This document shows positions 1 to 7,699 of a stretch of DNA of 29,521 bases, piece by piece. Position 1 is the first letter of the stretch. The number at the start of each line of letters is the position of its first letter. The position numbers and the translations under genes were made by a program. Under the pieces are notes generated by a model. It had not been told where the DNA came from and did not search any database. It saw only the letters and a list, made by a program, of their open reading frames with translations. The stretch lies in the IMG/VR virus record IMGVR_UViG_3300046468_000670, positions 1-29,521 of that record; one strand, given 5' to 3'. The DNA comes from a virus.

Positions 1-2
1 CT

Positions 3-503
3 TATTATAGAACCATTCCTTATGCAATAGGCGATTCTACAAAGCAAGAGCTTTTAGATATAGCTCTTACTCCTGATGCATTTATAGATATAAGTTATAA
101 AATAAGTTTCTTTAAATTACCTAGTACTATACAAAAATTTAACACAACTGGTTTAGACTGTGTATGTCAAATATTAAAAGTATCAGAGTCAGGTAGTAAA
201 ATACACAAGGATAAAAATCGTTATAACGAATACGAAAATATATACATGCCACGTCAAACTGTAATTAGTTTTCCATTAACAGAAAATTGTGGAGAAACAT
301 GGTTTTATAATGACAAAGAAGAAAATGTTGCAAAGATAAATTATGACGGCTATGGTGCAGTGTTAAATACTGGTGAACACTTTCATAATGTTTACTTCAC
401 AGAAGACGATAATACTAGAATTGTTTTCCAGTTATGCTTTGAAGAAACATATAATGAAGTATGTACTTTGTACGAAGAGCATTTGAAAGGATTTGTGCTA
501 TGA
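3..503 (+). CDS. Fe(II)/2-oxoglutarate oxygenase-like protein, 5' partial
   Basis: The reading frame is open from base 3 at the window edge to the TGA at 501-503, giving 166 visible residues; the true start lies outside the window. An ATG at 246 is internal, because the facial-triad histidine and aspartate lie upstream of it. Visible residues include H68-x-D70, H127 (in GEHFHNV) and R139, with the spacing typical of double-stranded beta-helix Fe(II)/2-oxoglutarate enzymes: HxD, a second His about 57 residues on, and an Arg about 12 later. This arrangement suggests a hydroxylase-type dioxygenase; the substrate is unknown. It overlaps the next gene by ATGA, so the two are probably translationally coupled. 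A metal-binding cupin without oxygenase activity is the main alternative. Confidence 0.6.
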   Translation, partial: YYRTIPYAIGDSTKQELLDIALTPDAFIDISYKISFFKLPSTIQKFNTTGLDCVCQILKVSESGSKIHKDKNRYNEYENIYMPRQTVISFPLTENCGETWFYNDKEENVAKINYDGYGAVLNTGEHFHNVYFTEDDNTRIVFQLCFEETYNEVCTLYEEHLKGFVL

Positions 504-1075
504 ACAACGATTATATTTTAACATTACCTAGTCTTTTAGATGAAGATTATATGAAAAAAATAGGTAAAGAAACTTTAACAGAAGAATGGTTAAGCATAGG
601 TGATGTACAAGCACTCCGTAAATTTACAGATACAGTTACTATAGATGTTGAATCAGATCCGTATTTAAAAAGTATAAGAGACACATATCCTAAATTAGAA
701 TCTTATATAAAGTTATTAAAAATGGATAAAGGACAATGGCCTACTCATGTTGATACACAACGTAGTTGTGCAATAAATATTCCTATTCAAAATTGTGATG
801 AAACTAAAGTCACACAAATGGGTAAAAAAGGAAAACTAGTAAAGAGTATTGTAACAACTTTTGGTGATGTAGAAGCTGAATGGCATTCACATCAGTATGT
901 ACAATATGTAGCTGACGCTGTAGTAGATTTTGAATTTGCATTACAAGGGCCAACTTTATTTAACACTAAGATTCCGCATGGCGTTATTAATTACACAGAT
1001 ACTCAAAGAGTTATAGCTACATGGTCATATGATGACGATTTTGATAATGCAAAAAAGGATTTCCTTAATGGATAA
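500..1075 (+). CDS. Fe(II)/2-oxoglutarate oxygenase-like protein
   Basis: 191 residues from the ATG at 500, which overlaps the previous stop as ATGA and follows GAAAGG at 485-490. An ATG at 461 would overlap the upstream gene by 43 bases and is less likely. The protein shows H83-x-D85 (PTHVDTQRS), H160 (KIPHGVIN) and R170, matching the iron and 2-oxoglutarate ligands of the dioxygenase fold. The 'PHGVxN...R' segment is like that of aspartyl/asparaginyl beta-hydroxylase-type proteins. Substrate unknown. It differs enough from the neighbouring oxygenase-like proteins that they look like distant relatives rather than recent duplicates. Confidence 0.6.
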   Translation: MNNDYILTLPSLLDEDYMKKIGKETLTEEWLSIGDVQALRKFTDTVTIDVESDPYLKSIRDTYPKLESYIKLLKMDKGQWPTHVDTQRSCAINIPIQNCDETKVTQMGKKGKLVKSIVTTFGDVEAEWHSHQYVQYVADAVVDFEFALQGPTLFNTKIPHGVINYTDTQRVIATWSYDDDFDNAKKDFLNG

Positions 1076-1643
1076 TAAAAAGTGGGACGAAGTCTACACA
1101 AGTAAAAACATTGCTTGGGGTAAGTCTACTAGTACCTTCTTAAAAGAAGTAATACATATGTTTCCGGAAAAAGGCAAAGTTCTTGACTTAGGTTGTGGTG
1201 AAGGCAGAAATCTACAGTATCTTATTAATAAAGGATATAATGCTGTAGGGTATGAATTTTCAAATGTAGCAATTTCTCAAGCAGTAACTAAAAATATAAA
1301 ACATAAAGATCTTATACAAGAAGAATGGAATATAGGTAAATTTGATGTAGTTATAGATTTTGGCTTTTATCATTTTTATCCAACAGATAAACAAAACGAA
1401 TATTTTAAAAAGTTAGATAGTGTATTAAACACTGGCGGAATTTATATAAATGAATCTGCTAGACTAGTGGGAGATCCTTGGACAGGCGAAGATAATCCTT
1501 TAGGTTATAAACCCCCTCAGCTTCAGCGATCTGACTTTGATATTTTTGATAATTATAATAGAGTAGTTCTTAATAAAGGAGAATTGCCTGCTCACGGAGA
1601 TTGGAAAACATATCTTTGTTGGCAAGCCGTATATAAAAAATGA
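1068..1643 (+). CDS. class I SAM-dependent methyltransferase
   Basis: 191 residues from the ATG at 1068, chosen because AAGG at 1055-1058 is well spaced; the upstream in-frame ATG at 1029 lies deep inside the preceding gene. Motif I, VLDLGCGEGRN, falls at about residues 38-48 and is the S-adenosylmethionine-binding loop. It is followed by an acidic end of strand 2 (GYEFS) and a FDVVIDFGFYHF segment in the motif IV position. The size and short N-terminal lead resemble TehB/thiopurine-methyltransferase-like small-molecule methyltransferases, but the substrate cannot be told. It overlaps the upstream gene by 8 bases and the radical SAM gene downstream by ATGA, so it belongs to the same translational unit. 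Confidence 0.8.
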   Translation: MDNKKWDEVYTSKNIAWGKSTSTFLKEVIHMFPEKGKVLDLGCGEGRNLQYLINKGYNAVGYEFSNVAISQAVTKNIKHKDLIQEEWNIGKFDVVIDFGFYHFYPTDKQNEYFKKLDSVLNTGGIYINESARLVGDPWTGEDNPLGYKPPQLQRSDFDIFDNYNRVVLNKGELPAHGDWKTYLCWQAVYKK

Positions 1644-3151
1644 AAAATGCAATAATTTTTAACGATAGTGGACAGGATCTTACCCGTAGAACTATGGGAG
1701 CATATAAAGTAGCTGATATGATGAGAAAGGTTGGCTGGACAGTTGAGATAATAGATTGGGTTGAGCATTGGTCAGATAAAGAGGTACAACAGTTTGTTGA
1801 TCAGTTACCTTATAAAGTTACTTTGTTTGCCTTTGGTAATCTATGGATGACAGATACAACTGTCGTAAATAAAATAAGTTTTTTGAAAAAAACATATCCA
1901 GGTTCAAAGTTTTTATTAGGAGGACCTAAGCCATACCAAACAGACTTTGGTGCTGACTGTATGGTGTTTGGTTATAGCGAAAAAGCTCTTTTGCCTGTAT
2001 TAGACTGGATGTTTGACGGTGGCGAACAACCTAAAGGAAGGTATCCTGAATGGGCACCTAATAGTTTGCTAGTAGATGCTAATCATATGTATGCGGGACT
2101 AGACATAGATAAATTTGATTGCGAATATCACTCTCATGATTTTATTGAGAATCATGAAGCACTAACATTAGAAACTAGTAGAGGATGTAGATTTAAATGT
2201 AAATATTGTAATTATGCATTTTTAGGAGTCAAAGAAGATTATGGTAGATCTGAAGATGATATGTATAATGAACTAATGCGTAATTACGAAAAATGGGGTA
2301 CAACAAATTATATTATAAGTGATGATACTTTTAATGATAGAGATAACAAGATTGAAAAATTAGCGTTAGCTGTTGAAAGACTTCCTTTTGAACCTAACTT
2401 TACTTGTTTCATAAGATTAGATCTAGTTATATCAAAACCACATCAAGTAGACTTATTGATAAGAGCAAGGTGTTGGGGACATTTTTATGGAATAGAAACA
2501 TTTCATCCACAAGCGGCAAAAGCAATTGGAAAGGGTATGCACCCTGATAAAATTAAAAAAGGGCTGTTATGGATTAGGGACGAATTTAATAATCGATTAG
2601 GTCTATATAGAGGCACTTGTGGAATGATAGCTGGACTACCATATGAACCTGTACAATCTTGGTATGATAGTTTAGACTGGTTAGATAAAAACTGGGAAAG
2701 TTTCTTCTATTGGGGATTACATATAAGTGATGATCCTGATACACAAACACAAAGTGACTTTAGTGTTGACGCACAGAAGTTTGGTTACTTTGAAACAAAA
2801 AATCAAGAAGTACTTGACTGGTCTATTGAAAAAGGATATAACGTTCCTTTTAAAGCTGATCCTATGGGAAGACTTAATAACAAGTTAGATAATAGAGCGT
2901 TAGTATGGGAAAATGATATTACTAATTTTAAAGAGGCATCATTGTTTGGAGAAATGTATCACAACAAATACTTTTTTAAACAACGACTTTCAAATTTTGA
3001 TATGACTGAATATATAGGAAAGTTTCCAGAAGATAAAAAAGAACTGTTAAGTTTGACTTTAGATGAAATGTACTTAAAAAGAAAATATTCTTCTGTTAAC
3101 AAAAAAAGAATAGAACAGTATAAACAACATAAACTATCTCTTTTTAAATAA
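1640..3151 (+). CDS. radical SAM protein with N-terminal B12-binding-like domain
   Basis: 503 residues. The C-x3-C-x2-C motif (C183, C187, C190 in SRGCRFKCKYCNY) would bind the 4Fe-4S cluster that cleaves S-adenosylmethionine. Residues 1-125 look like the Rossmann-type cobalamin-binding domain common in this superfamily: an N-terminal strand, KVADMMRKVGW, then FLLGGPKP. The DxHxxG cobalamin-ligand motif is absent, so cobalamin may bind base-on or not at all. After the barrel (to about residue 370) comes a C-terminal extension of roughly 130 residues with a basic tail. It starts at an ATGA overlap with the methyltransferase. A methylase or C-C/C-S bond-forming role is typical of relatives, but the substrate here is unknown. 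It ends 8 bases inside the convergent gene 3144-3836. Confidence 0.85.
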   Translation: MKNAIIFNDSGQDLTRRTMGAYKVADMMRKVGWTVEIIDWVEHWSDKEVQQFVDQLPYKVTLFAFGNLWMTDTTVVNKISFLKKTYPGSKFLLGGPKPYQTDFGADCMVFGYSEKALLPVLDWMFDGGEQPKGRYPEWAPNSLLVDANHMYAGLDIDKFDCEYHSHDFIENHEALTLETSRGCRFKCKYCNYAFLGVKEDYGRSEDDMYNELMRNYEKWGTTNYIISDDTFNDRDNKIEKLALAVERLPFEPNFTCFIRLDLVISKPHQVDLLIRARCWGHFYGIETFHPQAAKAIGKGMHPDKIKKGLLWIRDEFNNRLGLYRGTCGMIAGLPYEPVQSWYDSLDWLDKNWESFFYWGLHISDDPDTQTQSDFSVDAQKFGYFETKNQEVLDWSIEKGYNVPFKADPMGRLNNKLDNRALVWENDITNFKEASLFGEMYHNKYFFKQRLSNFDMTEYIGKFPEDKKELLSLTLDEMYLKRKYSSVNKKRIEQYKQHKLSLFK

Positions 3152-3836
3152 TTTGATTTTCTATTTGGTAATCGATATGATTATCTAAATGCGGTATTAG
3201 GTTAAAGTTAAGAACATATCTATCGTTATTGTTGTGAGAATTTACAGCACCGTGTGGCTTACCAGTATCAAGATAAAACATTTTATTTGACCTTGTAAAA
3301 GAATAATCTTTACCTAAAACTCTCCAAGTATAATCAGCACCTGGAGTAATACAAATGTGCATCCTAATTCCTCTATACCAAGGATAATCAATATGTGCAG
3401 TTTTTTCTTGACTTAGTAAATCGTGTCCAGCTTCTAGTTTTATTAATCTTATTTGTGTTACTTGTCCTTTAAATTTACTAACAACTTCATCTAAATAAGG
3501 AAACCAAGCAGGACTCTTTTCTGTATATTCAATATCTATTGGACTATCAATTGTTTTATGAGAATGTACATTACTTGATAATCCTTGCCCTAATGGGTCT
3601 TTAGAATTTAATGTTGATTTAAAACAAAGTCCGTAGTAGCCCGGAACCACATGTTTCCCTACAGGACTGTCAACAGTATATGGAATCATTTTAAAATTAT
3701 TTAAAACATCTTTTATTCCTCTATCAATTTCATCTAAATTTACATCGTATCTATTGGGTAACCCAACTACATTATGTTTGCTTGGCTGGTAGTTGGTATA
3801 TAGCTCTTGCCATTTATTCACATCGTACATGTACAT
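3144..3836 (-). CDS. Asp/Asn beta-hydroxylase-like Fe(II)/2OG oxygenase
   Basis: About 230 residues, on the strand opposite to its neighbours. Counted from the TTG at 3848, the protein has H152-x-D154 (TAHIDYPWYRGIR), H199 (TGKPHGAVN) and R210, the iron and 2-oxoglutarate ligands of the double-stranded beta-helix fold; 'GKPHxxxN' is typical of aspartyl beta-hydroxylase-like proteins. The start is unsure. TTG at 3848 has no ribosome-binding site, ATG at 3836 abuts a TATAAATA late box, and ATG at 3830 would be at or near the expected transcript start. I give the 3836 start. Convergent overlaps and isolation on this strand suggest separate insertion or separate regulation. Substrate unknown. Confidence 0.65.
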   Translation of the reverse strand: MYMYDVNKWQELYTNYQPSKHNVVGLPNRYDVNLDEIDRGIKDVLNNFKMIPYTVDSPVGKHVVPGYYGLCFKSTLNSKDPLGQGLSSNVHSHKTIDSPIDIEYTEKSPAWFPYLDEVVSKFKGQVTQIRLIKLEAGHDLLSQEKTAHIDYPWYRGIRMHICITPGADYTWRVLGKDYSFTRSNKMFYLDTGKPHGAVNSHNNNDRYVLNFNLIPHLDNHIDYQIENQII

Positions 3837-3843
3837 ATTTATA
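3836..3843 (-). promoter_or_regulatory. T4-type late promoter box TATAAATA
   Basis: The - strand reads TATAAATA immediately before ATG codons of the oxygenase gene 3144-3836. This is the exact T4 late -10 consensus. Transcription would begin about 5-7 bases downstream, near the ATG at 3830, so the mRNA would be leaderless or nearly so. The box could be fortuitous in AT-rich DNA. Confidence 0.45.
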
Positions 3844-3846
3844 GGC

Positions 3847-3854
3847 AATAAATA
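3847..3854 (+). promoter_or_regulatory. possible late-like promoter box AATAAATA
   Basis: AATAAATA, one mismatch from the T4 late box, lies about 27 bases before the ATG at 3882 in the 45-base gap between two divergent genes. It is the only promoter-like element seen for the 3882-7699 gene group. The match is weak for AT-rich DNA. Confidence 0.3.
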
Positions 3855-3881
3855 CTAACAGTTAAAAAAGAGAACCCTAAT

Positions 3882-4814
3882 ATGACCAAAGACATAGATC
3901 TTAACAATATGAATTATTACGAGCTCGAGCCAGAGAATAATTCGTTTTATGATATAGTAGTTGATATTACTCACCGTTGTAATATGGAGTGTAAGAACTG
4001 TTATGTTCCAAATAGATTTATACCAGATATGCGACTAGCTGAATATACTAAATTTGTAGCAAAATTACCAAAGCCAGTTATGTTACGCATTGTAGGAGCG
4101 GAGCCAACTCTTCATCCAGAACTTACAGAGTTTATAAGAATTGGATTTGAACACGGGCATAATTGTATCTTAATTACTAACGGACTTCGATTAGCTAGTC
4201 AACCCTTTGTAGATAAAGTAGAGGCAACTGGACTAAAACATGTATACATGAGTTTGAACGGTATAGATAACGATGATTGGTACGAACAGATAGATGAAAT
4301 GAGATGTGCTACTAAAAAAATAAAAGCATTTATAAATTGTAAAGATAAGTTTAATATGAATGCAGGAATAATTTTAGTAAAAGGTATTAACGAAGAAGCT
4401 CCAAGAGCCGCCTTTGATTTAATTACTAGAGAAAAAGTTCCTGATATAACCTTGCGTTTTAAGAATGTAGGGCAACTTGGAAGATATCAAAAAGATGCTG
4501 ACGAAAATTTAAAAATGGCAGATATGGTAAAACTATGTGCAGATCAATTAGGTTTTACAGAAGATTATATTTGGAGTCATTATGGTAAGCCTCATCGATA
4601 TAGTAATGTTGTAGAACCAGGCACTATTGAGTTTCCATTAGATCCTAATAATAAAGAAAGATACAAAGGGCAATGGGTAAAGATAACCGATTGGGATACA
4701 GATAACGAAGTAGGTATTCCTGATCCTGGTAGTGTACGTAGAGGGAGAGTAACTAAAGATTGGAAAGTAGCACCTTTCTATGAGCATGTTAAGATGAACG
4801 AAGGCGAGTACTAA
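3882..4814 (+). CDS. radical SAM protein (MoaA/SPASM-like core)
   Basis: 310 residues. C33, C37 and C40 (HRCNMECKNC) form the CxxxCxxC cluster-binding motif, and VGAEP at 71-75 is the position of the GGEP motif that contacts the S-adenosylmethionine amino group, with Ala replacing the second Gly. The core is most like the MoaA/PqqE-type radical SAM enzymes, but I see no C-terminal cysteine-rich SPASM or twitch domain; the last 90 residues are charged and aromatic. It opens the second half of the + strand cassette and is followed by the GMP-reductase-like gene with a one-base TAATG overlap. A purine-ring or peptide substrate are both possible; nothing in the sequence decides. Confidence 0.82.
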   Translation: MTKDIDLNNMNYYELEPENNSFYDIVVDITHRCNMECKNCYVPNRFIPDMRLAEYTKFVAKLPKPVMLRIVGAEPTLHPELTEFIRIGFEHGHNCILITNGLRLASQPFVDKVEATGLKHVYMSLNGIDNDDWYEQIDEMRCATKKIKAFINCKDKFNMNAGIILVKGINEEAPRAAFDLITREKVPDITLRFKNVGQLGRYQKDADENLKMADMVKLCADQLGFTEDYIWSHYGKPHRYSNVVEPGTIEFPLDPNNKERYKGQWVKITDWDTDNEVGIPDPGSVRRGRVTKDWKVAPFYEHVKMNEGEY

Positions 4815-5842
4815 TGAAAGTAAAGGATCTAAAGTTAGATTTTAGTGATGTACTTATTGAGCCTTGTGAGAGTGAGATTACTCTTACACGTAAAAGTGTT
4901 GACATTGAAATAGAGTGGTTAGATACTACAGCAACTCCTGTAATAGTATCTAATATGCTTAGTACTGGTACTTATAAGATTGCAAATATACTTACTCCAG
5001 AACGCATCTTTACATTCATACACAAAGAATATACTGTTGAACAGCATATTAATGAATTAGAAAAAATGAAAGATAGAAGGTTCATAGCTATTACTAGTGG
5101 TGTACGCTTACAAGATAGAGAAAAAACAATCGAAGTAATTAGTAAGTTTCCTGATATCGGAATAATCAATGTTGACATTGCAAATGTATATGCTAATATA
5201 CAAGGTATGATTGATACAATAAAATTATATAGAGAAAAATTTCCTAACATACAAATATGTGCTGGCAATGTAGCAACAGCAAGTCCTATACAAAAATTTG
5301 TTAAAGCAGGAGCAACATTAATTAAAGTAGGTGTTGGTAGTGGCGCCGCCTGTAGAACACGTTCAGAAGTAGGTACAGGTGTACCGCAACTAAGTGCTAT
5401 TATGGATTGTTATACAGAAGCACAAAAGTATGGTGTAGGAATTATATCTGATGGCGGATGTGTTACTGCTGGCGATATTTGTAAAGCAATTGGCGCTGGT
5501 GCTAAAATGGTAATGATAGCAGGTATGGTGTCTAAGTCAGAAGAGTGTGATAATATTGTAGAAATAGATGGTAAAAAATATATAAACTTTTACGGTTTAG
5601 GTAGTACAACTATGTACAATCGTACAAATCCAACAGAACAAGAGTATAGGCCTAACGAAGGTAGAGACTTGTTAATACCGTGTAAAGGGTCGATTAAAAG
5701 CATTTTAAAGCAGATACAAGGCGGTTTACGTAGTGTATGCACTTATGTAGGTGCAGAGAACATAACACAGCTATATAAGTGTACTACGTTTGTTCGTGTA
5801 AACAACCAAATTAACAACAGTTTGGCGAAGTATGAACAATGA
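4814..5842 (+). CDS. guaC: GMP reductase/IMP dehydrogenase-family enzyme
   Basis: 342 residues, about the length of bacterial GMP reductase (347). Family members use a (beta/alpha)8 barrel and a catalytic Cys to convert GMP plus NADPH to IMP and ammonia. The catalytic loop is conserved as GSGAACRTR with C180 and T182 (C186 and T188 in E. coli GuaC), as are CAGNVAT, SDGGC, the E282 equivalent in YRPNEGR, and GGLRSxCTYVGA near the end. There is no CBS domain pair, which favours GuaC over IMP dehydrogenase. Odd points: NMLSTGTY in place of the usual NMDTVGT, and DIANVYA in place of DVANGY, both near the substrate pocket, so a purine analogue rather than GMP may be the substrate. It overlaps both neighbours (TAATG, then ATGA). 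Confidence 0.85.
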   Translation: MKVKDLKLDFSDVLIEPCESEITLTRKSVDIEIEWLDTTATPVIVSNMLSTGTYKIANILTPERIFTFIHKEYTVEQHINELEKMKDRRFIAITSGVRLQDREKTIEVISKFPDIGIINVDIANVYANIQGMIDTIKLYREKFPNIQICAGNVATASPIQKFVKAGATLIKVGVGSGAACRTRSEVGTGVPQLSAIMDCYTEAQKYGVGIISDGGCVTAGDICKAIGAGAKMVMIAGMVSKSEECDNIVEIDGKKYINFYGLGSTTMYNRTNPTEQEYRPNEGRDLLIPCKGSIKSILKQIQGGLRSVCTYVGAENITQLYKCTTFVRVNNQINNSLAKYEQ

Positions 5843-6546
5843 TAGATTATGCTAATATATTAAACAATGGTGTAGAAATAAGCAGTAGTGGTACTACAGG
5901 ACCTGCTAAAAAGGTCTTTAGAACGCCAGATAACTTAAAGGCTTGTATTGATGTTGCTATTGAGGCTCAACAGCTTGTACGAAGCTCTAAGGTGCTTACA
6001 GTAACTCGTATGACACATGCAGGCGGCTTATTAACACAAACATTACCTGCTTATAGTATAGGTGCAGATTTTAAAGTACAACAATTTAATGCTTTTACAT
6101 TTTTAAAAGATTTTAAAGATTACACACATACATTCCTCGCTCCGGCACAAATGACCGCACTTATGAATACAAAAGGATTTGAAGATTGTGATCTTACAGG
6201 CAAACGTATACTAGGAGGAAGTGATCCTGTTAGTTGGGAAATGGTTGAAGCATTTGTAAGTAAAGGTGCTGTTGTACAGCCTAACTGGGGAATGAGCGAA
6301 ATAGGACCAATTACTATTAATATAGAATTTGATAGCATTGATAAAGTACAACACGTAAAATCAAAAACACCAGAAGGTTATACTATATTAGGAGATAAAT
6401 TTTATTGTGATTGGAAAATAGTCAAACACGAATTATATGTAAAAGGACCGACTAGTATATATAATGATTGGTATGCTACTGGAGATTTAGTATCTCTTGA
6501 TATGGGTAGACGGATGTACTATCTTGGACGAAAGGAAAACATATGA
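5839..6546 (+). CDS. short adenylate-forming (AMP-binding) enzyme, N-domain only
   Basis: 235 residues with the core motifs of the acyl-CoA synthetase/NRPS-adenylation/luciferase superfamily: A3 SSSGTTGPAKKV at 15-26, a THAGGL segment at about 59-64 (as in MenE-like ligases), A5 NWGMSEIGP at 149-157, A7 YATGDLV at 212-218 and A8 LGRKENI at 229-235. The protein stops exactly at the A8 hinge, so the approximately 110-residue C-terminal domain with the A10 lysine is missing, and the part before A3 is also shortened. Family members activate a carboxylate as acyl-AMP. The intact motifs and ATGA overlaps on both sides argue for a working mini-enzyme rather than a decayed gene; the missing lysine domain might be supplied in trans. 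Confidence 0.75.
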   Translation: MIDYANILNNGVEISSSGTTGPAKKVFRTPDNLKACIDVAIEAQQLVRSSKVLTVTRMTHAGGLLTQTLPAYSIGADFKVQQFNAFTFLKDFKDYTHTFLAPAQMTALMNTKGFEDCDLTGKRILGGSDPVSWEMVEAFVSKGAVVQPNWGMSEIGPITINIEFDSIDKVQHVKSKTPEGYTILGDKFYCDWKIVKHELYVKGPTSIYNDWYATGDLVSLDMGRRMYYLGRKENI

Positions 6547-7112
6547 AAAAGTGTATGTTCAAATTTGATTTTGATTATGATAAAGAAAAACTTTTAAAAG
6601 AATCACAGTTACTAAATTATACACCTGTTAATTATAATAATTTTTTAACACGATCATCTAATGAAACTAACAATGATAATCTTTCTTTTGTTGAAAAAGA
6701 CAAACAATGGTGGGATAAACAAACATCTTGGAATGCATCAAGAGAGCCTAAAAGCAAAAATGCTAATCTTTCTGAAAGTAAACGTATTATAGAATTATTC
6801 AAAAAAGTTTGTAATACTGATAAAATTAGACCTAGTTTCTTAACTCAAAAAAAAGATACAGAAGTTTTATTACATATTGATCCAGGTACATTATGTAAAA
6901 TCAATCTTGTTTTGCAAGGAGGTCAAACTCCTATAAATTTTCAAGGATACGGAGACGAACTTTACGAAGTAGCATTATTAAATATAACGTTGAACCATAG
7001 TGTACCAATTCAAACAGACCAAGATAGAATATTATTTACACTACGTTTTACACATCATAGTTATAACTATGTACGTCGAAATCTACAAAATTATTTTAGG
7101 AGCAGTAAATGA
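6543..7112 (+). CDS. Fe(II)/2-oxoglutarate oxygenase-like protein
   Basis: 189 residues. H111-x-D113 (LLHIDPGT), H152 (NHSV) and R162 (QDRILF) match the HxD...H...R pattern of 2-oxoglutarate oxygenases, with 39 residues between D113 and H152, a short version of the fold. The first 80 residues are charged, Asn/Lys-rich and not recognised. It begins with an ATGA overlap after the adenylate-forming gene and ends with an ATGA overlap before another oxygenase-like gene. Substrate unknown. With the short core, a non-catalytic cupin-like role is possible. Confidence 0.5.
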   Translation: MKKCMFKFDFDYDKEKLLKESQLLNYTPVNYNNFLTRSSNETNNDNLSFVEKDKQWWDKQTSWNASREPKSKNANLSESKRIIELFKKVCNTDKIRPSFLTQKKDTEVLLHIDPGTLCKINLVLQGGQTPINFQGYGDELYEVALLNITLNHSVPIQTDQDRILFTLRFTHHSYNYVRRNLQNYFRSSK

Positions 7113-7699
7113 GACCATACTTTGAATATGTAGAAGGTATAAACTTTTCAGAAGAAACACGCAAAGCACTAGCAGAAAATATTCTATCTAATGCTGAAGA
7201 TTATATTCGCAGTTCAAACGATCATGCTAACAAGTACGGAAAGTATGATTGGAATTGGTTTTGTCCAAGGGATTTAATTCCTACACAACTTATGGACGAA
7301 GTAGGAAAACTTTTTAAAATAGATGTAGCATATGAAATACTAGGACAAACACCTTACACTGACGGTAAGATACATATTGATCGTAAAGTAGAAGGACTAC
7401 CTCCTAGAGTAACACTTATTAATTTTCCTATATATCCATTTGATATGAATACATACGGACCAACAAACTTTTTTAAACTTACGTCAGGAAAATATTCTGA
7501 TTACGATAACGCTGTATTTGAAAAACAATGTAGTGTTGACTACAAACATAATAAGCCTGTAATTTTTAACTTACAAGAATATCATAATGCTGTTAATGAT
7601 ACAAATGATTATAGATTTAATTGCCAGTTTACAACTGGTTTAGAATTTAATGAAATTATTGAATTGTATGATAATAAAGAATTATTTAAACTAAGTTAA
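7109..7699 (+). CDS. Fe(II)/2-oxoglutarate oxygenase-like protein
   Basis: 196 residues, last gene of the + strand cassette. H89-x-D91 (GKIHIDRK), H159 (EYHNAVN) and R169 (DYRFNCQF) match the metal and 2-oxoglutarate ligands. The 'YHNAVN...R' segment is like that in several phage-encoded dioxygenases. It is coupled to the previous gene by an ATGA overlap and converges with the tail-fibre gene, overlapping it by 14 bases, so no dedicated terminator is visible between the two transcription units. Substrate unknown. Confidence 0.6.
   Translation: MRPYFEYVEGINFSEETRKALAENILSNAEDYIRSSNDHANKYGKYDWNWFCPRDLIPTQLMDEVGKLFKIDVAYEILGQTPYTDGKIHIDRKVEGLPPRVTLINFPIYPFDMNTYGPTNFFKLTSGKYSDYDNAVFEKQCSVDYKHNKPVIFNLQEYHNAVNDTNDYRFNCQFTTGLEFNEIIELYDNKELFKLS

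Noticed and set aside
6536-6560. Frameshift joining the adenylate-forming gene to a C-terminal domain
   Set aside because: The following frame starts a different protein (oxygenase-like) with its own ATGA start and no A10-type sequence.
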